Assembly: GCA_041918615.1 (NCBI GenBank)
Contig: JAYRVH010000017.1
Span: forward strand, 83,448-147,447
DNA length: 64,000 bases
Direction of reading: 5' to 3'
From: JAEUJM01 sp041918615
GTDB taxonomy: Bacteria; Actinomycetota; Acidimicrobiia; Acidimicrobiales; DATDAH01
This document shows positions 9,501-17,734 of this stretch, piece by piece. Made by a program: the position numbers and the translations under genes. A model generated the notes under the pieces. It was not told the DNA's origin, did no database searches, and saw only the letters and a program-made list of their open reading frames with translations. Numbering within the stretch: position 1 is the first letter of the stretch; each line of letters begins with the position of its first letter.

Positions 9501-11208
9501 GCGGGACTGCGACGCGGTCATCGTGGGGTCTGGGCCCGGCGGTGCGACGGTCGCCGACGTGCTCACCGCCGCAGGGTGGACGGTGGTGGTGCTCGAGAAA
9601 GGGCGCAACCACCTGATCGACACCGATCCGCCCTATGCCCTCCGTCACGAGTTCTCGAACGACGAGCTGAAGTTCTTCTTCCGCCACTTCCTCGGCCCCG
9701 ACCCCCTCACCGAGCCCCGGTCGTACCGTCGCCACGAGAGCGACGGTGACCGGCTCTTCACCGGCGACGTGAACAACCTGCCTTCCACCGTCGGCGGCGG
9801 CGGTACCCATGCCGACGCCAAGTTGCCCCGCTTCCGCGAGGAGGACTTCCACCTCCTGAGTGATCGGGGCCCGATCGACGGTGCCACCCTCGCCGACTGG
9901 CCGATCACCTACGCCGATCTCGAGCCCTACTACGCGGCGGTCGAGCGACTCATCGGCGTGGCCGGCGACGCCGATGCGAACCCCTTCGCAGCCTGGCGGT
10001 CGGGGCCGTACCCCATGGCGCCGGGGGCCGACATGTTCGGCGCCGTCCTCTCGGCCGAGGCCGCCGAACGCCACGGCCTCCACCCCTACCGGGCGCCGAC
10101 CGGCGCGAACAGCGTCGCTTACGACGGGCGCCCGGCCTGCAACAACTGCGGGTTCTGCGGGTACTACGGGTGCCCGATACACGCCAAGGGCGACCCCATC
10201 GCCATGTTGCGTCGGGCGCTGCGCACCGGCCGGTGCGACCTGCGGCCCGAGTCCTACGTCACCGACGTGCTGCTCGACGCCTCGGGGCGACGCACCACTG
10301 GCGTCCGCTACCTCGACGCCGAGCGGGGCACGCACGAGGTGCGAGCCGACCACGTCATCCTTGCCTGCGGGGCCTTCGAGACGCCACGCCTCCTGCTCCG
10401 CAACGACCTCGCCAACTCGTCGGGCCTCGTCGGCCGCAACCTCACCTACCACTTCCAGACCTTCACGGTCGGCGGCTTCCCCTTCTCGCTGCACGGCGAG
10501 CGTGGGCGGTCCGTCACCCACCTGCACGACGACTTCGTCGCGCCGACCCCCGACGACCTCACGGCCGCCAGGTCCGTCGGGCTCCCGTGGTTCCGGGGCG
10601 GCATCGTCGAGCACGGCTCGGCCGCGCACCCGATCCAGGAGGCCCTCACCCACCCCCCCGGCCTGCAGCACAACCGGGCGATGCGGGACTCGTCGCTGCG
10701 CGACCGGCTGTGGGTCTTCACCATGCAGGGTGAGGATCTCCCCCAGGCTGTCAACCGGGTCGACCTCGACCCATCGGTGAAGGACGCATGGGGCTTCCCG
10801 GCCGGGCGGGTCACCTATGCGCCGCACCGCCACGAGCTAGCCGCATCCGCGCACTGGTCGCCGCTCCTCGAGCAGGTGCTGCGCGACGCCGGGGCCGAGT
10901 GGTCGTTCTCGAGCACGTCTCCCCCCGTCGACCATCCCGATGCCGCGTCGGAGCACCCCCTCGGCATTGCCCCGGCATCGAAGCACGTGATGGGCACCTG
11001 CCGCATGGGCGACGACCCCGTAACGAGCGTGGTCGGCCCCGACGGCCGCTTCCACGACGTCGAGAACCTGCTCTGCGCCGAGTCGTCGGTGTTCGTGACG
11101 TCGACGGGCTACGGCCCCACACTCACCATCGCCGCGCTCGCCCACCGCACCGCCAGCCTCCTCGTCGGCACCCCGCTCCCCGCCCTGCCCCCGTCCTCGA
11201 CGCGATAG
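9493..11208 (+). CDS. GMC family FAD-dependent oxidoreductase (large subunit)
   Basis: A 571-residue flavoprotein. The N-terminal dinucleotide fold has GSGPGGATVADVL at about residues 12-24. A middle STVGGGGTHADAK segment follows, then a cysteine-rich CNNCGFCGYYGC loop. The C-terminal part has GTCRMG and SSVFVTSTGYGPTLTIAALA, the GMC active-site and FAD-closing motifs. It should oxidise an alcohol or sugar and pass electrons to an acceptor, with the subunit 3 protein as partner. The GTG at 9493 is chosen because it overlaps the upstream gene and starts MAERDCDAVIVGSG directly before the FAD motif; longer in-frame starts lie in the neighbour's shadow. Substrate unknown. Confidence 0.92.
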   Translation: MAERDCDAVIVGSGPGGATVADVLTAAGWTVVVLEKGRNHLIDTDPPYALRHEFSNDELKFFFRHFLGPDPLTEPRSYRRHESDGDRLFTGDVNNLPSTVGGGGTHADAKLPRFREEDFHLLSDRGPIDGATLADWPITYADLEPYYAAVERLIGVAGDADANPFAAWRSGPYPMAPGADMFGAVLSAEAAERHGLHPYRAPTGANSVAYDGRPACNNCGFCGYYGCPIHAKGDPIAMLRRALRTGRCDLRPESYVTDVLLDASGRRTTGVRYLDAERGTHEVRADHVILACGAFETPRLLLRNDLANSSGLVGRNLTYHFQTFTVGGFPFSLHGERGRSVTHLHDDFVAPTPDDLTAARSVGLPWFRGGIVEHGSAAHPIQEALTHPPGLQHNRAMRDSSLRDRLWVFTMQGEDLPQAVNRVDLDPSVKDAWGFPAGRVTYAPHRHELAASAHWSPLLEQVLRDAGAEWSFSSTSPPVDHPDAASEHPLGIAPASKHVMGTCRMGDDPVTSVVGPDGRFHDVENLLCAESSVFVTSTGYGPTLTIAALAHRTASLLVGTPLPALPPSSTR

Positions 11209-11267
11209 CGCCCGTCTTGCTGTAGCCATTTGGGTCGAGATCATCGATCGAGACCAGGAGAAGCCCC

Positions 11268-12455
11268 ATGCCCTTGCCTGATGCCGTCCTCCGCCGCCCC
11301 GCCACGATGACCGCCTCGCACGGCCCCGTCCTGCTGGTCGGCACGCGCAAGGGCGTGTTCCTCGTCTCGGGAACCGCCGATCGCTCGTCGTGGAGCATCG
11401 GCGAGCCCATGTTCCTGGGACACATCGCTCAGCACCTGGTCCTGGATCCCCGAGACCGGCAGCGCCTGGTGCTCGCTGCCGGCACGGGGCACCTGGGGCC
11501 CACCGTGTTCCACTCGGACGACCTCGGGGCCACGTGGACCGAGTCGACCCGACCGCCTGCCTTCCGGTCGGGTGAGCCGCTCGAACGCAGCGTCAAGTCG
11601 GTGTTCTGGCTCACGCCCGGCCACGCCGACGAGCCCGGCGTCTGGTATGCGGGAGCGTCGCCGCAAGGACTGTTCCGAAGCCTCGACGGCGGCGCCACCT
11701 GGGACCCCTTGGACGGGTGGAACGATCACCCGACGTGGCCCACGTGGGCCGAGTGGCCGGAGCAGAACACGCCCGACGGGTCGATGCTGCACTCGATCAA
11801 CATCGACCCTCGCGATCCGGCGCACCTGTATCTCGGCCTGTCGTCGGGCGGCGTCTTCGAGTCCACCGACGGTGGCGGCGACTGGGCGCCGCTCAACGCC
11901 GGTTGCGAGGCCCCTTCGCCCGATCCATTCCCCGAGTTCGGCCACGACCCCCACTGCGTGCGCCTCCATCCGCTCCAGCCCGATCGCCTTTACCAGCAGA
12001 ACCACTGCGGCATCTACCGGATGGACCGTGCCGACGGGCGGTGGGTGCGGATCGGCGACAACATGCCAGCGGCCGTCGGCGACATCGGGTTCCCCATCGA
12101 GTTGCACCCGCGCGACCCCGACACCGCCTGGGTGTTCCCGATGGACGGCACCGACGTGTGGCCACGGACCAGTCCCGACGGACGGCCGGCCGTATACGTC
12201 ACCCGCGATGCCGGCGAGTCGTGGTCCCGCGGCGACGGCGGGCTCCCGCCCGCGGCCTGGTTCACGGTGAAGCGCCAGGCGATGACCGTCGACGCCGAGC
12301 CGAGCGTGGGGGTGTACTTCGGCACCACCAGCGGCGAGGTCTGGGCGAGCCGCGACGAAGGCGCCAATTGGGACTGCATCGCCGCGCACCTCCCCGAGAT
12401 CTACTCCCTCGAGTTCGCCGACCCGCTCCCGGCGATCCGGCCCGGGGCTCGGTGA
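11268..12455 (+). CDS. Asp-box (BNR) repeat beta-propeller, sialidase/VPS10-like protein
   Basis: A 395-residue propeller protein. At least five Asp-box motifs (S-x-D-x-G-x-x-W pattern) are visible: SDDLGATW, SLDGGATW, STDGGGDW, TRDAGESW and SRDEGANW. These mark repeats of exo-alpha-sialidase/VPS10-like propellers, but sialidase catalytic residues were not identified, so no enzymatic activity is claimed. There is no signal peptide. The ATG at 11268 follows AGGAGA at good spacing; a second ATG at 11307 is possible. The stop overlaps the start of the MoaD-like gene (GTGA), so the two are made together. Confidence 0.75.
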   Translation: MPLPDAVLRRPATMTASHGPVLLVGTRKGVFLVSGTADRSSWSIGEPMFLGHIAQHLVLDPRDRQRLVLAAGTGHLGPTVFHSDDLGATWTESTRPPAFRSGEPLERSVKSVFWLTPGHADEPGVWYAGASPQGLFRSLDGGATWDPLDGWNDHPTWPTWAEWPEQNTPDGSMLHSINIDPRDPAHLYLGLSSGGVFESTDGGGDWAPLNAGCEAPSPDPFPEFGHDPHCVRLHPLQPDRLYQQNHCGIYRMDRADGRWVRIGDNMPAAVGDIGFPIELHPRDPDTAWVFPMDGTDVWPRTSPDGRPAVYVTRDAGESWSRGDGGLPPAAWFTVKRQAMTVDAEPSVGVYFGTTSGEVWASRDEGANWDCIAAHLPEIYSLEFADPLPAIRPGAR

Positions 12456-12712
12456 AGGTCCGCATCCCGACGCCCCTCCGCTCGTACACGGGGCAGGCCG
12501 CGAGCGTCACCGCGGTCGGCACCACCGTCGACGAGGTGCTCGTCGACCTCGATCGCCAGTTCCCCGGCCTCCGCTTCCGGGTGGTCGATGAACAGCACCG
12601 GCTCCGCCCGCACATGCGGGTGTTCGTGAACACGGACATGGTCCGCGACCTCACCAGCCCGGTGACCGAAGCCGACGAGGTCACCCTGATGCAGGCGCTC
12701 TCGGGGGGATGA
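12452..12712 (+). CDS. MoaD/ThiS family ubiquitin-like protein
   Basis: An 86-residue protein with a beta-grasp pattern: KVRIPTPLRSYTG at the start, TVDEVLVDLDRQFPGLRFRV in the middle, and ADEVTLMQALSGG at the end. The C-terminal Gly-Gly is the feature used by MoaD and ThiS to carry sulfur as a thiocarboxylate, or by small archaeal modifiers to form conjugates. No moaE, thiG or activating E1-like gene is in this window. It is translationally coupled to the Asp-box propeller protein, which suggests that protein as partner or target. The GTG start at 12452 overlaps the upstream stop. Confidence 0.82.
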   Translation: MKVRIPTPLRSYTGQAASVTAVGTTVDEVLVDLDRQFPGLRFRVVDEQHRLRPHMRVFVNTDMVRDLTSPVTEADEVTLMQALSGG

Positions 12713-12763
12713 CCACCGGGGGCCCGACCCTGTCGCCCGCCGCACAACGGCCGATGGAGCACC

Positions 12764-13744
12764 ATGGGCCAGGCGATCCGTGTGACCATCGCCCTCCTCG
12801 CCCTCAGCCTCGTCGGCGCCACCGGTGCCGTGGCGTTGTCGAGGAGCGACGGCGCTGGAGCCCCCACGGGGCACGCCCCAGACGCGGCACCGGCCGCCCC
12901 GACCGCACCCGGCGAACGGCCGGCGGTGGCACCACTCCCAGCCGGGTGCACCACCGTGGTCGTCACGCCGCCGACCAGTCCCGACGACTACCACGGCGAC
13001 CTGTGCGTCCCTCAGGGCCCCCATCGCGACGTAGCCGTCGTCCTGGTCCACGGCGGCGGCGGCTACGGCGGGTCGCGCGCCGACATGGCCGGTTGGGCCG
13101 GCGTCTACCAGTGGGCGGGGTACGTCACCCTCTCGGTCGACTACCTCATCTTCGGTCAGACCACCCGATCGCCCGTCTACCCCGAGCCCGAGCAGGACGT
13201 GAAGGCCGCCGTCCAGTACCTCCGCGACCATGCCGCCGAGCTCGGCGTGGGAATCGACCGCATCGTGGTGCACGGAAGCTCGGCAGGCTCGAGGCTGGGG
13301 GGACAGCTCTACGTCTCCGGCGACGACCCGTACTTCTACGGCGCCGAGATGTGGCCCACCACGCCCGACCACGTGAACGGCTTCATCGGCTTCTACGGCT
13401 ACTACTCGGGCCTGTCGATCGACGAGGTGCGGTACTACGGCGGCGTCGAGTCGGACCGCGACCCTGCGGTGCAGGAGCGGTGGGCCAAGGCGAACTCGAT
13501 CGCGAACGCGGGCGGCGCCACCGGCCCTTCGCTGCTGATCCACGGTCAGGCGGACACGGTGGTCCCCGCCCAGCAGACCGAGCGGTTCGCCGCCGCGCTC
13601 GAAGCGGCCGACGCCGACGTCACGACCAAGATCGTCCCCGGAGCGAGCCACGGCTTCGACGTGGTGGTCGGTGGCGCGCTCACACCGGCCGGCGAGGACA
13701 TCGCTCACACGGTGCTCGACTGGCTCGACCACGAATTTCCCTGA
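12764..13744 (+). CDS. Secreted alpha/beta hydrolase (esterase/lipase-like)
   Basis: A 326-residue alpha/beta hydrolase with an N-terminal membrane or signal segment (VTIALLALSLVGATGAVAL, about residues 7-25) followed by a proline/alanine-rich stretch, so it is probably exported. The oxyanion region VLVHGGGGYGG precedes the nucleophile elbow VHGSSAGS (Ser about 169). GQADTVVP supplies the likely acid and GASHGFD the likely histidine. It resembles dienelactone hydrolase/BD-FAE esterases; the substrate cannot be told. GGAG lies 6-10 bases before the ATG. It is 51 bp downstream of the MoaD-like gene and convergent with the TrkA pair. Confidence 0.85.
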   Translation: MGQAIRVTIALLALSLVGATGAVALSRSDGAGAPTGHAPDAAPAAPTAPGERPAVAPLPAGCTTVVVTPPTSPDDYHGDLCVPQGPHRDVAVVLVHGGGGYGGSRADMAGWAGVYQWAGYVTLSVDYLIFGQTTRSPVYPEPEQDVKAAVQYLRDHAAELGVGIDRIVVHGSSAGSRLGGQLYVSGDDPYFYGAEMWPTTPDHVNGFIGFYGYYSGLSIDEVRYYGGVESDRDPAVQERWAKANSIANAGGATGPSLLIHGQADTVVPAQQTERFAAALEAADADVTTKIVPGASHGFDVVVGGALTPAGEDIAHTVLDWLDHEFP

Positions 13745-13805
13745 CGTCATGTCTTACGCTCGCGGCTGCGCCGGGCCGCTCGGGCCCCGCCCTCGTCCCT
13801 CGGGC

Positions 13806-14471
13806 TCAACCGCCCACGAGCACTGCTTTCACGGCCACCTCGGAGTCCGGCGTGATGAGCACGAGCACTTCGTCGTTCTGCTGGAGGACCGAGTCGCCGC
13901 GAGGCACCACGACGTGGCCGTCGCGCACGACGGCCACCACGCTGGCGTCTCTCGGGAGTCCGAGGTCGACCAGGGCCTGGCCGACCGCGGGGGAATCATC
14001 GGCGAGGGTGACCTCGACCAGGCCTGCGTCACCCCCCTCGAAGTCCAGCAGGCGGACCAGCGATCCGACCGAGACCGCTTCCTCGACGAGTGCCGAGAGC
14101 AGGTGCGGCGTGGACACCGAGACGTCGACCCCCCACGCCTCGTTGAACAGCCAGTGGTTCTTGGGGTGGTTCACACGAGCGACCACCCGGGGCACGGCGA
14201 ACTCCTGCTTGGCCAACAGGGAGACGACCAGGTTGTCCTCGTCATCTCCGGTGGCGGCCACCATCACGTCGGCGTCGGCCAACCCCGCGGCCTCGAGGCA
14301 GGACACCTCGCAGGCATCGCCGACGAACCAGGCGACGTCAGGGATCCGGGATCGGATCTTCTCGACCAGGTTGAAGTCCTGCTCGATGAGGAGCACCTCG
14401 TGCCCGGCCTTCTGGAGGTCCTCGGCGATGTAGGTGCCCACGTTTCCCGCCCCGGCGATGGCGATCTTCAT
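13806..14471 (-). CDS. ceoC: TrkA family potassium uptake regulator (CeoC-like)
   Basis: A 221-residue protein: an N-terminal RCK/TrkA-N Rossmann domain (IAGAGNVGTYIAEDL, about residues 4-18) with ATGDDEDN in the middle, and a C-terminal TrkA-C domain ending LITPDSEVAVKAVL. Such proteins bind NAD(H) or nucleotides and gate potassium transporters from the cytoplasm. Its ATG overlaps the stop of the paralogue upstream (ATGA). The paired TrkA arrangement matches mycobacterial ceoB-ceoC, facing an APC permease as there. The symbol is assigned by this synteny. Confidence 0.87.
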   Translation of the reverse strand: MKIAIAGAGNVGTYIAEDLQKAGHEVLLIEQDFNLVEKIRSRIPDVAWFVGDACEVSCLEAAGLADADVMVAATGDDEDNLVVSLLAKQEFAVPRVVARVNHPKNHWLFNEAWGVDVSVSTPHLLSALVEEAVSVGSLVRLLDFEGGDAGLVEVTLADDSPAVGQALVDLGLPRDASVVAVVRDGHVVVPRGDSVLQQNDEVLVLITPDSEVAVKAVLVGG

Positions 14472-15139
14472 GAGTGGGCCCCGCCGGCGTCAGGCCCGGA
14501 CAGCTTCTCGTCGAGCTCGTCGAGGGCGTCCTTGTAGACCATCACGTGCAGGGTGTCGCCCTCGTGGCCGACGGTGTCGGGGTCGATCAGGTGCGGGCTC
14601 CCGGCCCGGATCACGGCGGACACCCGGATGCGGTCGGAGAACCCCACCTTGGTGAGGCGCTGGCCCGCCCACGACGCGGGGAGCGAGCGCTCGACCATCA
14701 GCAGCTCGCCGGTGGCGTCGGCCCATTCGACTGTGGCCCCTTCGGGGAACAGGCGGCGGGTGATCTGGTCGGTGGTCCAGGTGATCGTGGCGACGGTGGC
14801 GATGCCCAGGCGCTGGTAGATCACGGCCCGACGGGGATCGTAGATCCGAGCGACCACACGAGGCACCTCGTACTTGTCACGGGCGATGCGGGCGGTGAGG
14901 ATGTTCGAGTTGTCCCCGGACGTCACCGCGGCGACCGCACCGGCATTGGCGATGTCGGCCTCGGCGAGGTGCTCCCGCTCGAACCCGAGACCGTGGATGC
15001 AGGTGCCCCTCCACTGCTCGGGCAGCCGCCGGAAGGCGGACTTGTCCTTGTCGATGACGGCCACCGAATGGCCGCCGTCGACCAGGTTGGTCGCGAGGTC
15101 CGAGCCGACCCGACCACATCCCACCACGATGACATGCAT
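14468..15139 (-). CDS. ceoB: TrkA family potassium uptake regulator (CeoB-like)
   Basis: A 223-residue RCK protein beginning MHVIVVGCGRVGSDLATNLV, with the nucleotide-binding G-x-G-x-x-G, a VTSGDNSNI motif, and a C-terminal TrkA-C domain ending before DELDEKLSG. It probably pairs with the downstream CeoC-like protein to control a potassium or amino-acid/potassium transporter. The ATG at 15139 starts directly at the first beta strand; an upstream start at 15172 adds an arginine-rich leader and is less likely. It is divergent from the permease gene at 15250 across about 110 bp that must hold both promoters. Confidence 0.88.
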   Translation of the reverse strand: MHVIVVGCGRVGSDLATNLVDGGHSVAVIDKDKSAFRRLPEQWRGTCIHGLGFEREHLAEADIANAGAVAAVTSGDNSNILTARIARDKYEVPRVVARIYDPRRAVIYQRLGIATVATITWTTDQITRRLFPEGATVEWADATGELLMVERSLPASWAGQRLTKVGFSDRIRVSAVIRAGSPHLIDPDTVGHEGDTLHVMVYKDALDELDEKLSGPDAGGAHS

Positions 15140-15249
15140 GCCGCGATGCAACACCCTGCGTGCCGCGAGCACAACTCCTCATCGGTCGACCCTCCCCGCC
15201 ACGAGGGCGCGATTACTCATTGCAGTTTGCAGGTGGTGAACTTGCATCG

Positions 15250-17616
15250 ATGAGCATCGAGCCAGAGGTCAGGCCAGCACCGCCCTCCGTGACGCCGACG
15301 GGCGAGCACCTCGCCCCGCAGCGCATGCGCCCCACGGTCGACCTGCCCGAGCCGCTCGACTACCGCATCAAGAACAGGCTGCTCGGCCCGCCGCTCGCCA
15401 CCGACCGCCTCGAGCACGAGCGACTGGGCAAGCCCACGGCCCTTGCCGTCTTCGCATCCGACAACCTGTCGTCGTCGGCCTACGCCACCGAGGAGATCCT
15501 GCGGGTCCTCATCCCGGTCATCGGCGTCGCCGCCTTCTCGCTGGTGGTGCCCGTCACCGCCGCCATGTTGGTGGTGCTGGGCTTCCTGATCCTGTCGTAC
15601 CGCCAGACGATCAAGGCCTACCCCAGCGCCGGCGGCGCCTACATCGTCACCAAGGACAACTTCGGCAACCTGCCCGCCCAGGTTGCCGGGGTCTCCCTGC
15701 TCACCGACTACATCCTCACGGTGGCCGTGTCGGTGGCCGCCGGCAGTGCCGCCCTGGCGTCTGCGATACCGGCACTCCAGTCGTGGGTGGTCCCGATCTC
15801 GGTGACGTTCATCCTCATCATCGCCTTCGGCAACCTGAAGGGCGTGCGGGAATCGGGGAAGGTCTTCGCCGTCCCCACGTACTTCTTCATGGTCAACATG
15901 TTCCTGCTGCTCGGGATCGGCCTCTACAAGATGACCTTCGGCACCCTGCCCATGGAGCCGGGCAACGTCGAGGGCATGATCCCCCTCGGCACCAGCGGTG
16001 ACGGCATCTTCTACGGGGCCGCCCTCTTCGTGGTGCTCCACGCGTTCGCCTCGGGCGGTGCCGCCGTCACCGGCGTCGAGGCAATCTCGAACGGCGTGCC
16101 GGCGTTCAAGGAGCCCGCCGCCAAGAACGCCCGCTCCACCCTGGTGGTGATGGGCACGGCCCTCGGCGTCATGTTCTTCGGGCTCTCACTGCTCGCCTCG
16201 AAGGTGCACGCCGTGCCGTTCGAGGAGGGCACCCCCACCGTGATCTCGCAGGTGGGCAAGTTGGTCTACGGGCCCGGTGCGTTCGGCGACATCCTCTTCT
16301 ACTCACTCCAGGTGGGCACCATGCTCATCCTGGTCCTGGCGGCCAACACCGGCTTCGCCGACTTCCCCCGTCTCGCCAGCTTTGCCGCCGGCGACAGCTT
16401 CATGCCCCGGCAGCTCACCAAGCGCGGCCACCGCCTGGTGTTCTCCAACGGGGTCATCGCCCTGTCGGCCTCGGCCATCGTCCTGGTGATCGTCACCGGC
16501 GCCAAGGTCGACCGCCTCATCCCCCTCTACGCCATCGGCGTGTTCACCAGCTTCACGCTCTCGCAGGCCGGCATGGCCAAGCACCACATCACCCACAAGG
16601 AACGCGGTTGGCGCTCAGGGCTGTTCATCAACGGCGTCGGCGCGGCCATGACCTTCGTGGTGGCCATCATCATCGCCGTCACCAAGTTCACCCACGGCGC
16701 CTGGATCATCCTCTTGTTGATCCCGATCCTCGTGGTCCTGCTGTTCCGGCTGAACCGCCAGTACACGAACGAGGCCGCCGAGCTCGCCGAAGACGCACCC
16801 GCGGCGGCCGCCGCACCCATCCTGCGCCGCCACGTGGTGCTCGTGCTGGTCGACACGCTCGACGTCGCCTCGGCCCGGGCCATCCAGTACGCCCGCACGC
16901 TCACGCCCGACGAGCTACGCGCCGTCCACCTTGACCTCGACCCCCTCGTGACCGCCGAGCTCGCCCGGTCGTGGCGGAGCCTCGGGCTCACCCGCGTCTC
17001 CCTCGATATCGTCGAGTGCCAGGACCGGCGCGTCACCAAGGCCGCGGCGGAGATCGCCGCCCAGGAGCTGGCCGACGGCGAGACCGAGGTGAGCGTGCTC
17101 ATCCCTCGGCGCGAGTACAGCCGCTTCTGGCACCGCCTCCTGCACGACCGCACCTCCGACGAGATGGTGAAGACCCTCTCGACGCTGCCGCACTGCAACG
17201 TCACCGTGGTGCCCTACCACCTCGACCTGAAGCCCGTCGAGGTCCACAGCGCGCCGGCCAACGGCCGCAAGAAGTCCAAGGCGTCGGCCTCCGTCGACGT
17301 CGAGCGCGTTTCCGACGGCGCCGCAGCCATGGTCCCCGCGGCGGACGGCTCGGTGCCGATCGGCTCGGTCGAGCACCGCCAGCGGGTCATCGTGTCCGGC
17401 CGGGTCCGGGCGCTGCGGGTGCAGCCGTGGGCGGGCGTCCCTGCGCTCGAGTGCACCCTCGCCGACGACAGCGGCGGCATCTCGGTGGTCTTCCTGGGCA
17501 GGCGCGAGGTGCCCGGGATCAACGTCGGGGCGAAGATCAGGGCACAGGGCGTGGTGGGAGAGCACCAGGGCCGACTGGCCATGCTCAACCCCGCCTACGA
17601 GTTCCTGCCCAGCTGA
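15250..17616 (+). CDS. APC superfamily permease with C-terminal USP-like and OB-fold domains
   Basis: A 788-residue protein. Residues about 70-505 form the membrane core with family motifs SDNLSSSAYATEEIL near helix 1, YPSAGGAYIV, and GVEAISNGVPAFKEP. Residues about 527-660 (RRHVVLVLVDTLDVASA onward) look like a universal-stress-type cytoplasmic domain. From about 711 (RQRVIVSGRVRALRVQPW to the C-terminus) the pattern is an OB-fold. In Mycobacterium the matching neighbourhood has the APC permease, ceoB and ceoC, with an OB-fold protein as a separate gene, so this looks like a fusion of neighbours. The ATG at 15250 is chosen over an in-frame start 90 bases upstream. The substrate is probably potassium or an amino acid. 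Confidence 0.85.
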   Translation: MSIEPEVRPAPPSVTPTGEHLAPQRMRPTVDLPEPLDYRIKNRLLGPPLATDRLEHERLGKPTALAVFASDNLSSSAYATEEILRVLIPVIGVAAFSLVVPVTAAMLVVLGFLILSYRQTIKAYPSAGGAYIVTKDNFGNLPAQVAGVSLLTDYILTVAVSVAAGSAALASAIPALQSWVVPISVTFILIIAFGNLKGVRESGKVFAVPTYFFMVNMFLLLGIGLYKMTFGTLPMEPGNVEGMIPLGTSGDGIFYGAALFVVLHAFASGGAAVTGVEAISNGVPAFKEPAAKNARSTLVVMGTALGVMFFGLSLLASKVHAVPFEEGTPTVISQVGKLVYGPGAFGDILFYSLQVGTMLILVLAANTGFADFPRLASFAAGDSFMPRQLTKRGHRLVFSNGVIALSASAIVLVIVTGAKVDRLIPLYAIGVFTSFTLSQAGMAKHHITHKERGWRSGLFINGVGAAMTFVVAIIIAVTKFTHGAWIILLLIPILVVLLFRLNRQYTNEAAELAEDAPAAAAAPILRRHVVLVLVDTLDVASARAIQYARTLTPDELRAVHLDLDPLVTAELARSWRSLGLTRVSLDIVECQDRRVTKAAAEIAAQELADGETEVSVLIPRREYSRFWHRLLHDRTSDEMVKTLSTLPHCNVTVVPYHLDLKPVEVHSAPANGRKKSKASASVDVERVSDGAAAMVPAADGSVPIGSVEHRQRVIVSGRVRALRVQPWAGVPALECTLADDSGGISVVFLGRREVPGINVGAKIRAQGVVGEHQGRLAMLNPAYEFLPS

Positions 17617-17734
17617 CCGCGGGCAGCCCCGGCAGGCGCTCTCGTTGGGCGTCCGTTCCGCCGTCTTGGCGCCGTCCCCGGGCCGGTGACCTGGCACTAG
17701 TGTGGGGCACCTGGTCGACATCCGGGGGGATCCG

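Noticed and set aside
15140..15249. c-di-AMP (ydaO) riboswitch before the permease
   Set aside because: The gap is only about 110 bp and shared by two promoters, and I see no conserved riboswitch pattern.
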